64,000 nucleotides of DNA from Spongospora subterranea (GCA_900404475.1 OUQQ01000014.1:1-64000), one strand, 5' to 3'; shown: positions 34,675 through 45,293, numbered from the stretch's first letter. Notes: generated from the sequence alone by a model not told the origin. Program-made: numbers and translations.

Positions 34675-34914
34675 TTAATCCTCATTTATGCAGTTTTGTG
34701 GAAGAAGTCGCAGGTCGATATTCTCCCGAAGTAGACTCTTTCGGCTATCCGTCATCGCACCCTCTAACGTACTGAACAACCGTTCGCACATCGATTTTCT
34801 ATTGGCCTGAAGAACCTGCAGGCAATCTTCGTCGATGCTGGCAAAAACCATTTTTTTTTTGTTTTCTGCTGCCTTGAAAATCTTTCTAAATGGCCAACGG
34901 AATACGTCTTTCAA
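34675..34914 (-). CDS. small basic/acidic hypothetical, 3' exon
   Basis: The frame reads ELKDVFRWPFRKIFKAAENK, a lysine run at an A9 tract (34,851-34,859), then MVFASIDEDCLQVLQANR and CERLFSTLEGAMTDSRKSLL to a stop at 34675. The composition is protein-like on minus and not on plus. There is no ATG at its start, so either it starts at MVFAS (57 residues) or an upstream exon precedes an acceptor near 34,920-34,930. No family recognised. Confidence 0.35.
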   Translation of the reverse strand: MKDVFRWPFRKIFKAAENKKKMVFASIDEDCLQVLQANRKSMCERLFSTLEGAMTDSRKSLLRENIDLRLLPQNCINED

Positions 34915-35322
34915 TTCCTGATTCTGGGTTTCAGGTTTTCAAGAAATTATTTGTTCCCAAGATGTGTTGCTCTTCTGGAGAAACTCAGCGCCGAAAAACG
35001 ACGAGTCTTTATTCTGCCAATCCCTGGTTTCGTATCGATGACGGGAGGGACATTATCGAACTAATGGCAGCCGATGTCGAAAATCGCATCCGCGATCCTG
35101 ATAATATCACACACACACACACATGAATTCGTTGGTCGAGCGAGATCATCGCAGGACGTTGCCACGCCCAACTGCCGCTCCGACAACGCAAAGCACAGAT
35201 TCGGGTTCGAAATCCAAACGCATCCGATGATTGTTGGACTAGACAAGGTGTGGACATTTTTATTAGGGCACAATGAGGTTTTCGACCGATAGCGGTGTGA
35301 TATACATGACGAGAAGGGCGCT
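34915..35322. other. ambiguous interval with (CA)n microsatellite
   Basis: Both strands are partly open. Plus 34,890-35,126 contains NPWFRIDDGRDIIELMAADV, which looks coding. Minus 35,061-35,273 contains SPTIIGCVWISNPNLCFALS, also plausible. A (CA)n run spans about 35,108-35,122. I cannot decide which strand, if either, is used. Confidence 0.3.
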
Positions 35323-37290
35323 TCATCCCCATAGTTCCGATATCAATCTGCCGTCGTTGGCGAGCTTCGTGACGTAGTCGCCGGCCTTGGCTTCACCGCA
35401 GCCTTTGGCGATCGCCGCTCGCAGGACGTCTCGGACGCTTTTGCCCATATTTACAGATCCGCATATGAACATCGACGCGTTCTTGTTGTCGATCAGATCC
35501 CATAGCAGGTCGCCTGATTTCTCGAGCACGTCTTGGACGTAGACCTTGGTCGTCGGATCCTGACGGGACAACGCCAGATGAACGCCGGTCACGACGCCAG
35601 CTTCCTGGGCCGCCCGGATCTCGTCGGCGTACAGGAAATCATCGTCCGCATAACGACAGCCAAAGAACAGGTGCCATTCGGGCAGCTTGGGCTTGTCGTC
35701 GCCCTTGGCCTCGCGATAGTGCCACATTCCCTCCTGAATAAAGGCACGGAACGGGGCGATCCCGGTTCCGGTTGCCACCATGATCACGGGCGTGGACCGC
35801 TTTTCGGGAAGATTGAACAGCGATTTCCTGATAAAGATGTTCAGCATATCTTTGCCAGGGCGCAACGTTTTCATGTAGGTTGAACAAACCCCATCGTGAA
35901 TACGACCGGCAGATTTCACGGTGCGAGACAGGGCCACGGTCAGGTGAATCTGATCGGGATGTTGCAGAGCGGACGAGGCGATCGTGAACATACGGGGCTG
36001 CAAGGGGGCGCATTCCTCGAGGAAGTGCTCGAACGGCGGATGGACCGACGGGAACATCTCGAACAGTTCCAGGACCGTTTTCTTGTCGACGGCGATGTGC
36101 TCGTGGTAGTCGTCCTTCCCGATCAGGAGCGACATGTTCCCCAGGCGTAGTTTCTCGTCGGGATCGGCCGCGTACTGGGCCATGAACCCCAGGAACGCCT
36201 TGCGCGGTGGCGACATCAGGTCCACGTGCCAGAGCAGGGCGTCGCGAACGGAGCACGGATTCGGGACCGGGAATCGCTTGCTGGTTCCGAATTTCAACCG
36301 CTTCAGGGTGAAGATCTGCTCGGGATCGACACCGAGGCACTTGCACATTTTCGCCACGACCTTGTAGTCGTTTCGTGGGTGGATTCCGACATTATGGGCC
36401 GTCCCATAAGGCAACTCGCGATTGGCGGTGCTAAGCGCGATGTGAAAGGTCGAGAGCATCTCGGTTGGACGCTTCAGGAGCTCCCTGTTCTCGATCAGGT
36501 CGACGATCCGGTGCGTCGACAGCGCCGCGCTCGACGACCGCCGGTTCCTGAACGAAACCTCGGGCGCCGGTAGCTCTGCCGAGTAGATGATGCGAAACGA
36601 CGGCTCGTAGACGATCAGCGCCGAGCCAACGTCGGCCATCGAGATCCCCAGGAACTGGTTGATCGCCGGCCACACGCGACATTTCCAGTTCTCATTGTCC
36701 TCCTCGATGCAGCCGCTGTCATCGCCCAGCGTCACCTCCATGATTCGGTTGGCTCCCAGGAGCGACAGACGGTTGTCGGTCGTGATCGCCGCCTTGTTGA
36801 AGTGTTCGTACTGGCGATTGCCCAGGCCGAACAGGGCGTAGTTGACCCCGGTGAGGCACTTGTCCCGCTCCGAACTCATCAGCCAGGCGTGGAACTCGGT
36901 CATGCTGTCGGGCGGATCACCTTCGCCGTGAGTCGACACGAACAGGACGACCAGCTTCTCGTTGGCGAAATTGCGAACATAATCGTACTGCTCGATATCA
37001 TAAACCGTTGGGTTAAAATGACGAGCTTTCGCCTCCTTGAAGAAAGTTTCGGCGAAAAATTCTCCAATACCAGTTTGAGACGCAAATAGGATTGTTATCG
37101 GCGGGCCATCCAGTGCCGGTTCTTCCTGTACAGCTTTCGCTATAATCGGCGGCGCCTTATTTGCGACAACGGTTCGGGTGATGCCGATTTTCACTGTACG
37201 CCGCCGGTCCAGTAAATATCCGATGATGAGCAGGATGGCCACGGCCAGCAGTAGCGTCTCCATTGTGTCCATGACCGAGGTCACCATCAT
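35323..37290 (-). CDS. NADPH-cytochrome P450 reductase
   Basis: A single exon of 655 residues, slightly shorter than the usual 677. An N-terminal membrane anchor (LLLAVAILLIIGYLL, residues about 12-27) is followed by a flavodoxin-like FMN domain (FASQTGIGEFFAE, STHGEGDPPDS, FGLGNRQYEHF). Then come the connecting and FAD domain (HNVGIHPRND, PRMFTIASS in place of the common RxYS, DGVCSTYMKTL) and the NADPH domain (ATGTGIAPFRAF, LFFGCR, CGSVNMGKSVRDVL), ending in ELWG with the conserved near-terminal tryptophan. It passes electrons from NADPH to ER cytochromes P450, haem oxygenase and squalene epoxidase. The coding region is GC-rich compared with the flanks. The MM start at 37290 places the anchor correctly. 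Confidence 0.95.
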   Translation of the reverse strand: MMVTSVMDTMETLLLAVAILLIIGYLLDRRRTVKIGITRTVVANKAPPIIAKAVQEEPALDGPPITILFASQTGIGEFFAETFFKEAKARHFNPTVYDIEQYDYVRNFANEKLVVLFVSTHGEGDPPDSMTEFHAWLMSSERDKCLTGVNYALFGLGNRQYEHFNKAAITTDNRLSLLGANRIMEVTLGDDSGCIEEDNENWKCRVWPAINQFLGISMADVGSALIVYEPSFRIIYSAELPAPEVSFRNRRSSSAALSTHRIVDLIENRELLKRPTEMLSTFHIALSTANRELPYGTAHNVGIHPRNDYKVVAKMCKCLGVDPEQIFTLKRLKFGTSKRFPVPNPCSVRDALLWHVDLMSPPRKAFLGFMAQYAADPDEKLRLGNMSLLIGKDDYHEHIAVDKKTVLELFEMFPSVHPPFEHFLEECAPLQPRMFTIASSALQHPDQIHLTVALSRTVKSAGRIHDGVCSTYMKTLRPGKDMLNIFIRKSLFNLPEKRSTPVIMVATGTGIAPFRAFIQEGMWHYREAKGDDKPKLPEWHLFFGCRYADDDFLYADEIRAAQEAGVVTGVHLALSRQDPTTKVYVQDVLEKSGDLLWDLIDNKNASMFICGSVNMGKSVRDVLRAAIAKGCGEAKAGDYVTKLANDGRLISELWG

Positions 37291-38052
37291 CGCATGATCT
37301 TCGCGAACGTCAGGGGGTGAGAGGTTTGATATATTGGACCAGGGCTCAGCGATTGTTCTGGAACAGTCTTGTGATTCACCCCCTGGCTGGCAAACCCCGA
37401 CCCGCTCCGATCGCGTTCAGTTCCGGATAATTATTCCCGTTTTCAGAGCCGAAACCGTGCAGTTCCCGGTGACTAGGCCGACATGGCGCAATCAATGACC
37501 AGTGGTACTGTAACACGTTTCACTGTCGGGGGGGCGCGACGTGTGATGGGGCGAAGGTGGAGTGGGGGAAGAGGGGGAGGACACCTGACCACACACGGAT
37601 ATTCCCAACCGATTGTCTGAGGACCACGACCAAGGGTGCCACAAGTAAACGCTGTGATCACGAATGGGAGATATTTATTGCAGTATTCTGGCACTCGGAC
37701 GTCGGGCTGGAAGGAGCACGCGCCGTCCATCAACAACATCACAACCTATCAGGTCTTTCGACGGGAAAGCAATTTTCGCAATCAGAATAAAATCAGGGTG
37801 TTAGTCAAGTTATAAATAAAAGAACAATCCGCGGTTCTCTGCCTGATTCAACCCGGTTGTTCATTGCCCTGTGTACTCCTAACATGCAGTCGTAGTGCAC
37901 ACAAGCGTCCGCGGCGGATCTCCAGCAGTGCGAGGCCCGGGTGTATCGCACTAACCCCAGGTCCGAGGGTGTTTTGGCGCTATCAACTCAGTAAAGTATT
38001 CAAAAGGTCGGGAATCATCGACGGAATCGGCCACCAGACGCATTTGTCATCA
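37291..38052. other. intergenic, divergent promoter region
   Basis: About 760 nt between the divergent starts of the P450 reductase and mitoferrin. G-rich tracts occur near 37,529-37,535 and 37,561-37,579. No frame here looks coding. Promoters of both genes must lie in it. Confidence 0.4.
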
Positions 38053-39088
38053 ATGGTTGGCGATGGGTGGCGGGCTCCTGATCCCGTCTCGATATCTGTC
38101 CCGCATATTGAGGAGGATGAAATGGAGATGCTCCACCAGATGGGATACGTCAAGGTCCGATTTTATTTAGCCATTGGTCTCTACTATCTATCGTCCCATC
38201 ATGAACATTGACTGTACAGGCGATGGTAGCTGGCGCTGCAGCTGGATTTACCGAGCACCTGTGCATGTTCCCTGTGGACACGGTCAAGACCCGAATGCAG
38301 GTGGTCGGCCTTCCCGGCATGCCAATATATCAAGGTTTGGCGATAGCTTGCCCCTTGCCCCGAAACGTTCGTAATATCAGTCGATATTTCTAGGAATTGC
38401 CGACACATTCTCCACAATTGTTCGTCAAGAAGGGGCGTCAACGCTGTATAAAGGCCTGCCCGCTATCCTAGTTGGCGCCATTCCCTCCCATGCCGTATAT
38501 TTCGCCACGTACGAGACTGTGAAACAGCACCTGGGTGGCCATGCAGCTGGCCATCACCCGTTCATCAACGGCGTATCGGGGGCGTGTGCGGTCATGGCAC
38601 ATGACGCCATTGTCACGCCCCTGGACGTCGTCAAGCAGCGCATGCAGGTCTACAGATCCAAACACTCCAGTGTGTTCTCCTGCGTTCGTGCGATTATTCG
38701 CAATGAAGGCGTCCCAATTCTGTTTGCGTCGTATCCGATCACGGTCGCCATGAACGTCCCCTTCATGACCGTGCATTTCGCGTCGTACGAAAGTTTGAAA
38801 CTGCATTTAACGGAGACGCTCGCCTGTCCTCCAACGGTTGCCCATTTGCTAGCTGGGGCTGGTGCTGGATCCTTAGGCGGCTTGGTATCGACGCCATTCG
38901 ACGTCTGCAAGACCATGATACAAGTCAACGGGGATAGGTCGGGTATCGTGAACGTGTTCAAGAAGATCGTGGAGCGGGGCGGCGCGCGAGCCCTGTTCCA
39001 TGGCGCTACAGCGAGGTGTCTGTACTTCACCCCGAGTGCCGCCATATGCTGGAGCACCTATGAAGCGTTCAAATCATATCTATCTTAG
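38053..39088 (+). CDS. mitoferrin-type mitochondrial iron carrier
   Basis: Three exons (38053-38154, 38220-38334, 38394-39088) join exactly in frame to 303 residues; introns are 65 and 59 nt. Three SLC25 repeats carry the signatures PVDTVKTRMQ, PLDVVKQRMQ and PFDVCKTMIQ. AGFTEHLCMFPVDTVKTRMQ in the first repeat is the mitoferrin (MRS3/4, SLC25A28/37) variant, and GAIPSHAVYFATYE and MNVPFMTVHFASYE in the later helices also fit that subfamily. It should import iron across the inner mitochondrial membrane for haem and Fe-S synthesis. The acidic N-terminus (EEDEMEML) precedes the first helix. The stop overlaps the end of a convergent small ORF by 9 nt. Confidence 0.9.
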
Positions 39089-39280
39089 CCAGCAATTCTT
39101 AATGTACGATTTCTCTACTGCATTGTTTACCATTTCTTGTTGGGTCAGCGTTGGACGCTCAGCGTAGCGTCCCGTCAGACACGAGTAGGGCGGAACGTGA
39201 CTCATGCGGTTTAGCAAATCTGAAAGTTGTTGGCATTTGGCGTCCCATATCTTGTTGAACTCATCGTCCAATTCATTCAT
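39080..39280 (-). CDS. 66-residue hypothetical protein
   Basis: ATG at 39280 begins MNELDDEFNKIWDAKCQQLS; the frame continues MSHVPPYSCLTGRYAERPTL and stops at 39080-39082. Codon composition is clearly protein-like. I recognise no family. Its start is 2 nt from the start of the plus-strand ORF at 39283, and its end overlaps the mitoferrin CDS by 9 nt. If all three are real they are packed without spacers; otherwise this may be the last exon of a gene whose other exons I missed. Confidence 0.45.
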   Translation of the reverse strand: MNELDDEFNKIWDAKCQQLSDLLNRMSHVPPYSCLTGRYAERPTLTQQEMVNNAVEKSYIKNCWLR

Positions 39281-39282
39281 CC

Positions 39283-39792
39283 ATGCCAGGTTTTCGGTTA
39301 TCGTCTCTCGTCCAGCAAGCAACCAAATCACGAGAAGGCGATATTCTGAACCGTCATCGACGGGATTCATCCGAAAATTCCTCAATCTCCCAAAACAGTT
39401 TCCGCACCTATGTCGACGCTGGCCCAGATCGTTCACGCTCGCTCTCCAGCTGGATCCGGTTCCCGAACCGATATCTCGATTCGACCGCGTCGAATGCCGA
39501 TCGAAAGGGCAACGGATCAGCGCCGGTTTTCGATGCCGAGATGTGCCAACCAATTCGGTATCCCGCCGTGACAGATTATTTCGTTCGTCAGGCCCAGAAC
39601 AAACCGACGGGCGATTATCGTATCAGCCAGACGCCCTTAGCGTCGTCGTCGCATAAGTTTGGTGTCGGACGATGGGCTAAGCGTTCATATTCAAATTACG
39701 CTGGCCATGGTGATGAATCCCTAGATTCCTTATCCAGCTCATTGTCGCTTCTCTCGGAAATTTCCAGCGCGCCCAGAATCGCCAACCATTGA
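39283..39792 (+). CDS. hypothetical protein, 169 residues
   Basis: One open exon from ATG at 39283. Basic and Ser-rich; it contains SENSSISQNSFRTYV, RYPAVTDYFVRQAQNKPTG and HKFGVGRWAKRSYSNYAG and ends in a Ser/Leu-rich tail. The short aromatic/Arg/Pro phrases recall microtubule inner proteins of axonemes, but the resemblance is too weak to name a family. Opposite-strand frames over most of it are poor, which supports this strand. Confidence 0.45.
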   Translation: MPGFRLSSLVQQATKSREGDILNRHRRDSSENSSISQNSFRTYVDAGPDRSRSLSSWIRFPNRYLDSTASNADRKGNGSAPVFDAEMCQPIRYPAVTDYFVRQAQNKPTGDYRISQTPLASSSHKFGVGRWAKRSYSNYAGHGDESLDSLSSSLSLLSEISSAPRIANH

Positions 39793-40372
39793 TGATAAAC
39801 ATTCTGCTCGGCCCACCCACTTTTTGTCAACGTGTTTCAGAGTCGGCACGATAGACCTCACCAAGCGAATATCGCTTGAAGGAAGGCCATTGTGGTACGA
39901 GGGCCAGAACCATTCCTTACCGATAGACAGACAGAAAATATGAAGAAATCATCAATGAAGCAAACCAATTCAGGGGAACGAACAGGATGAAACACTCAAC
40001 GAGCGTGAACGGGCGTGAGAAACGCTCCGATTCCATGCTTGCCGACATTCCGACCATGGTCCAGGAGTTTGTTTACACCAGTCCGGCGCTCCATTCACTG
40101 GCTTCATGATTTTTTTCCTGCTCTTCTTTCCCCGATTTATTTCGCTGATCCATTTCATTTTGTTGGGTTTTCGGAAAGGGCAATTGACCACGTCGTACTA
40201 ACATGATTGTCCTGTAGCGGGCGCACATGACATTGTTGTCCGTTGCCAGGGAGGAATTGCTCTGCCGGTAGTGGTAGATGCAGTTGGGGATATTAATTAT
40301 AACACGGCAAGAGATATTTTCGCCATCCCTGTATTTTGATCCCGTTAGCAGTGCGTATCGAGGACGGATATC
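39793..40372. other. intergenic spacer
   Basis: 580 nt with no convincing frame. The 40,073-40,206 stretch is pyrimidine-rich on plus. Confidence 0.3.
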
Positions 40373-40954
40373 ATGCCTGAAGCGCTGCCGCACCTGGTTC
40401 CAAACGGGGACAAACAGGGTCCACATCCTGTGATCAAACCGGTCACGCGCTGGACGACGTTGGCGAGTCGATCGTCAACGGAGCTGAACAATAAACTGAA
40501 CAAGGAGAGGCAATTCCTTGAGAGAAGGACCAAGCCATTACCACCCACATATGGCGTTCAGTGGTCGGGTGAATTTCGCTGCGAAAACCCGTTGACATTA
40601 TCAAGTCGCCAGGACCCATCGAAGTGGGTTTGGGGCGATCTGCAGCGAATCCGCCGGAATAAAGGCTATTACCAATCGGCTGTCATCAAAGAGGCGGATA
40701 GGGGCGGATGGCGCCATGAAGCGGTCAAGAGTGTTCAGGAGGACAATCGCCAAACGAATATAATGAGGAGATGGAATTCGGCGAATGACCTCGTGAAAAG
40801 CTCCAGGAGGTTCGGTCGACGATGCGTCGTGACAAGGGAGAATGCTCAGCAAGAAGATATGTTTATTCTGATGCAGCACAAGTCGTGGAAACCGAGCCAG
40901 AAACCATCACACCTGGATACACGCGTTCCCACGCCGAGATCACATCTCTGGTGA
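40373..40954 (+). CDS. hypothetical basic protein, 193 residues
   Basis: A single exon from ATG at 40373 to a stop at 40952-40954. The protein is basic and contains KPVTRWTTLASRSSTELNNK, PPTYGVQWSGEFRCENPL, KWVWGDLQRIRRNKGYYQ and WRHEAVKSVQEDN. Opposite-strand frames are not protein-like. No domain recognised. Its Trp/Tyr/Arg-rich short phrases and GC-rich style resemble the SAXO gene and the 39283 ORF, so an axonemal role is a guess only. Confidence 0.55.
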   Translation: MPEALPHLVPNGDKQGPHPVIKPVTRWTTLASRSSTELNNKLNKERQFLERRTKPLPPTYGVQWSGEFRCENPLTLSSRQDPSKWVWGDLQRIRRNKGYYQSAVIKEADRGGWRHEAVKSVQEDNRQTNIMRRWNSANDLVKSSRRFGRRCVVTRENAQQEDMFILMQHKSWKPSQKPSHLDTRVPTPRSHLW

Positions 40955-40974
40955 TATAGATATAAACGGCGGTC

Positions 40975-41346
40975 TCAGATAAGCGACGGTTGCCAAACCG
41001 CTTGCCTTACATGAATCCGATCAAGGTTTAGGCCTTCAGGCAAAATTGTTCTCGTCATCTCTTTTGGAAACACATTTTTGCATAAAGGGTTAGAGTCGAT
41101 AAATATAGAGTAGACGGCTTTGGACACGCCGAAAACAGCGGCAGTTGCAATGAATCCACCGTCTCGGGATAAATACTGCAAGGCCATGGCAGTCCTCATC
41201 CTCATATCGACATAATCATTGCCCGCTGGAATTTTGAGGCCGTTTTCATGGGCGCATCGCTCTAAACGCTGCACAATGTGGTTGAAAGTCGAGCGCGACA
41301 CCCGTAGACTGTTCCAATACCATCCATCGTCGCGGCATGCCTCCAC
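40975..41346 (-). mobile_element. PIF/Harbinger transposase fragment (HARBI1-like)
   Basis: About 124 residues match the N-terminal region of PIF/Harbinger nucleases: DGWYWNSLRVSRSTFNHIV, then VDMRMRTAMALQYLSRDGGF, then TAAVFGVSKAVYSIF. This part holds the helix-turn-helix that precedes the DDE nuclease. The DDE domain itself is absent before the stop at 40975. The frame is open for about 14 codons further upstream (to about 41,388), reaching an in-frame TGA. No ATG starts it. It is either a truncated transposon copy or one exon of a domesticated gene; I favour a truncated copy. Confidence 0.6.
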
Positions 41347-41820
41347 AGCTTCAGGACAGGTGAAATCACGTCCGTCGGTACAATAACCTCAGCTCCCACA
41401 CGTTGTTGCGAATGGTGAAAATTCTCGTCCGGGGCGCCGCTTGTTGCTACGACCGTCAGCGGCCGATTGCAGCTACGGTCGCGTTCGGGCAGGTCGGGAA
41501 GGCGACGAGGGGATCCACCATCTGAGTCACAGAATTCTTCCCCATCGAGGTTTCGACTGGGTATTGCCGGGTTTCGACGCCGTTGCCCATCAAATCGACT
41601 GTGGTTTTCAGCAATGAGGTCACGGACTTACTGTGTGAAAACCTCTACGTCCCCAGTGGGGTGACCCAAAACCAAAACCGAGTTGCGCAAAAATTGGACA
41701 ACTCCGTACTTCAACCAGTCTCAGCTCCAGTCTCCCACTGTGATTTGGCGTATTGGCGATATCGCCCGGCTGAATTATCAGATAATATATGGGGATCTGG
41801 GAATAGGAACGGTGATAGAG

Positions 41821-42975
41821 ATGAGGGCATATAGGACCCAGATGATGCTCACGTCGATGCGCGAATCGCAACGCCATCAGTGCGATTGGAACTGTGAATG
41901 CCGGTACAGTATGGAATATGGGGACTACGCCCAGCACCTGAACATATTCGAGAGCAAGCCAGATGATGCCGCCTGGATTTTCATCTCCAGATCTAGGCAG
42001 GTCTTCCCATACCCCACCACATATATATATATATTGTTATTTGTCCTGACTTAATCCTCAGGTTGGCATATTTCGTATCTGCGCTGCATTAACGCTTCGC
42101 TGGTTTCTATCGACAACCGATGTTAATGGCATCTGTGGCACAGGGCAGATGCATATCATGTCGACCGAGCAAGCGGCATTGTATCTAGGTCTATCTGAGT
42201 TTGGTGATATCTTCCAAACGTTGAATTATTCCACTCAAATGGGCGCAGGTATCCGGCACCTGGTAGCCGATTATTGGACGTTGGCGCAGGTCGATCTGAC
42301 AATATACGTGTGTGGTGTCACCTCATTTTAAGTTCTTAGGAGATGGAGGCATCACTGCTCATTTAGCACCGCTGTTTGAATCGGTTCTAACCACCGAGGT
42401 TGTATCTCGTGCCAAATGTGCTGGTCATGACGAATGAAATGCCTGACTAGGTTTCAGAGCCGATGGCCAAACGACTGAGGGCTCGAGGATACCCTTGTAT
42501 TGTGACGCTTGATCCATCATCGCATTTTTCCGGCGATGAGAATCACAGGTTTGATTGTGTGTCGCTCTTGAATGTGCTGGACCGGTGAGGAAGCCTGAAC
42601 GCCACACTTTCGGTTCTAAGCGTGCTTTCCTAGATGCGACCGCCCGAAAGATTTACTATCGTCTCTCCGAAATTTGCTCAATGACAACGGGCGCTTACTC
42701 TTAGCAGTTGTATTCCCGTTTAGACCGTATTGATGTTTATGGTGCTGATACAATACCGGTTCGCTTATTTGGGTTCTGTCCTTAGGGGAATTGAAGTTGG
42801 TTCGCAGTGGACCATGCCCAGTCAGACACTTCCAGAATCGGTGCTCAGTGCCAATTTCCACATTGCCGCCAACAGTATGGCGGTCGACGTGTTGGAACCA
42901 TTAGGGTTTCATGTCGAACTGATAACCCGCCTGCCCTGTATCACTGATCGCCATCGCACTCGGTTCATCAACTGA
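41821..42975 (+). CDS. METTL9-like protein histidine methyltransferase
   Basis: Exons to 42000, then 42062-42289, 42333-42408, 42458-42584, 42634-42726 and 42786-42975 join in frame; introns are 43-61 nt. Landmarks of the METTL9/DREV family: RWFLSTTDVNGICGTGQMHI, GDGGITAHLAPLF, TTEVVSQPMAKRL, FDCVSLLNVLDRCDRPKDLL, LLLAVVFPFRP and VDVLEPLGFHVELITRLP. METTL9 N1-methylates histidine in HxH motifs of target proteins. Under the best splice model, motif I reads AQFLGDGGIT, lacking the usual DLGAGDG, although VDL is encoded just after the donor at 42290. The true splice at this site is therefore uncertain. The start is uncertain; I give the ATG at 41821, but the frame is open from about 41,683 and an upstream exon is possible. 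Confidence 0.82.
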
Positions 42976-43320
42976 CGACCGATCTGCGCTCAGATATGTC
43001 GTTTAGCGTGGGATTAAGTCAAGACTACGCCTTGCTGGACAACTGCATTTTCGTGTGCAGACGTCAATCAGGAAATAACCACCCCGATTCGTCGGCTGAA
43101 AGCCAACCGTGATCTTCGCTGTTTGCTGTATCAGTTCACAACCTGTATATTTTATCGAGATGACCGATTGAATCAGCATCGAATAAATCAACCTCTTTTC
43201 CATTCTGTTCACGCCACGTATTCCGTTGCTTCTCGATCGTGAGAACCGTACCGTTTGCAATAAAAATTGAGGTGGGGAGTGGGCTACCCTTTTCAGGGCC
43301 AAACGGTTGTTCATCTGGAG

Positions 43321-45293
43321 ATGCGATGTGCTCTGTGCGAATCGAAACACGATCTGCACCGGCTGATGCCACCTGGCCGATGTGATGATTGCACGATGGC
43401 AACTCCGTTCTCGGACCAGCTGTGTCTGGACTGCTCAACCAAGACCACCCGCTGCCAAACGTGCAAATCGTCGAAAGTCGAACACGGCGACGCTTCTGAT
43501 CTGTCGCAACAACCCGATATCTCAAGCGACATTCCTCGGCAGTCCCCAACGTCGATGTTGAAGATGGACCTGCTTCGAGCCGTGTTCATCCGTTATACAA
43601 ACCCGGACTCGAATTGCATCAGCCAGACTCAATTCCGGAAGCTGGTGTCGCAATTACCCCTGTCAAATCGCACCGCTGCCATTGTGAAAGCGGATTTAGC
43701 CTTTCTTCAGGTACGTGCCGGAAGACACTCTGGATATCTGTCAAATTCCCATTCAGAGTGTTGTCAGGTCGCCACCGTCCGAGGGAGAAATCTGCAATTC
43801 CTCGAGTTTGTCAACGCGATCGGGCGATTTTCCAAGTCGATCTATCGGGCGTCGCTGGCTCACAGTTTGGATAGTATCTGTAATAATTGCCTGTCGTCAA
43901 TGTTATTGACCGGGGCCAACACGATGGAGTCGCCGCCTGGGGGACACGCCGCTGTTGCCGACCTGTTGGCGCAAAATCGCCAGGTTCTGAAATGCGTTTA
44001 CGTTGACGCATGCGGGAGCAGCTTGCGATTGACCTTGGATGGGTTTATGAGTTTCTGTCGCTCAACTGGAATCTTACCTGAGGTCGCCACCGTCGCCGAG
44101 CTAAAGCACGTCTTTCTGGGTTGTCGCGGATCTGAAGACACGTCCGCTAAGTTCGCCGAGTTCTGTTCCATGCTGGCCGGCGTCGCCGGCGGGGTTCGGT
44201 TCAACTTACAGGTGCTCCTGCTCAGGATCACTGAACACCTCCCTGGAACCACGAGACGTTTGGTCGCCATTCGCGACAGTAGCGAGAGCCAACTACCGAC
44301 GACCGTCACCTGGACACGATCGTACAGGACCATCGTCGAGAACGTTTTCGATTTCTATTGCCGACGCGACGACTCCGGTGGCCATGAAAAATTCACAATA
44401 TCCTCCTCGACCCTGTTGCGGTTCGTCAGCGATTATAATCAAACGGCGCCGGCCAAGCTGCAGATACGCAAGAGCCACGCCGTCGTCGCTCTGGCCCGGT
44501 TCAAACGCGAGTGCCGCGTCGTCTCCGTGTCCCTGGACCTATTCGCGTTGTTCCTGGAATGGCACGCCTCGTGCATTAGCCAGACCGATGGCGCAACGAT
44601 TACTGAGTCGCTGGGGCTGATCACCGCCGTCATCCAAACCGTTTATCTGAACAACGCCGATCATCCGGCACGATTACGGCCATCGCTGAACCCGCTTCAC
44701 GACCCCACCGTCTGCTCCATTCTGCTCGAGCACGAGCCCAGGATCCGCCTGCTCTATGGCGAATTTGCCACCGTCCCTGGCCAAGGATATTCCGGCCTGA
44801 GACTTGGCCAATGCGACCTGGACAAGATGTGTGTGTCGACCGCCATCGTTCCGAACCTTCTTACCGCCCGAAAGGTTTGTCGTTAAAGCGCGCGATTGTC
44901 CTTGATTTCCGTTTGATTGAGCTCTTCACCAAGGTCGTATGGATTTCCCATCATATTCGAGCAGCGCGAACCAGAAGTTCTGAAGGGCCGTTGGATATGG
45001 ACGAGTTCCTGGAGGCGATCGCTCGAATGGCAATGGAAGCGTTCTCCGAAGGGATCGTACTTGGACGGCGATGTGAGCAGCAATCCATATCGGATCGCCT
45101 GCTCCTGTTCCTCCTGTTTCTCGACACTCACCGAGAAGGATCGTTGTTATCACGTGGTTCAGCGACGACGTTGCACATCCCAATCGAGGAGCAAAACGGG
45201 GCCGTGGCCAGGAAACTCCAACTGGAACGGGAAATCTATCGCCAACTGGAGAGCGAGACCTGTATTCTGAAACATCGTGAAGAGATACGATGA
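43321..45293 (+). CDS. zinc-ribbon plus EF-hand-like repeat protein
   Basis: Three exons (43321-43710, 43768-44874, 44934-45293) join exactly in frame to 618 residues. The first intron (57 nt) has no in-frame stop and a length divisible by three. The N-terminus has paired cysteines (CALCESKH, CDDCTMATPF, CLDCSTKTTRCQTC) like a treble-clef or zinc ribbon. At least three repeats follow with an F/Y-rich helix, a short acidic or polar loop and a second helix (VFIRYTNPDSNCISQTQFRK, VFDFYCRRDDSG, LDMDEFLEAIARMAMEAF). This is the rhythm of EF-hand or TPPP/p25-alpha-like proteins, though most calcium ligands are missing. The C-terminus is a charged helix. Many flagellate axonemal proteins share this layout, but I recognise no named family. 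Confidence 0.6.

Noticed and set aside
35639..36346. 235-codon minus-strand ORF in another frame of the P450 reductase
   Set aside because: Shadow frame of a GC-rich CDS; the reductase frame contains all conserved motifs.
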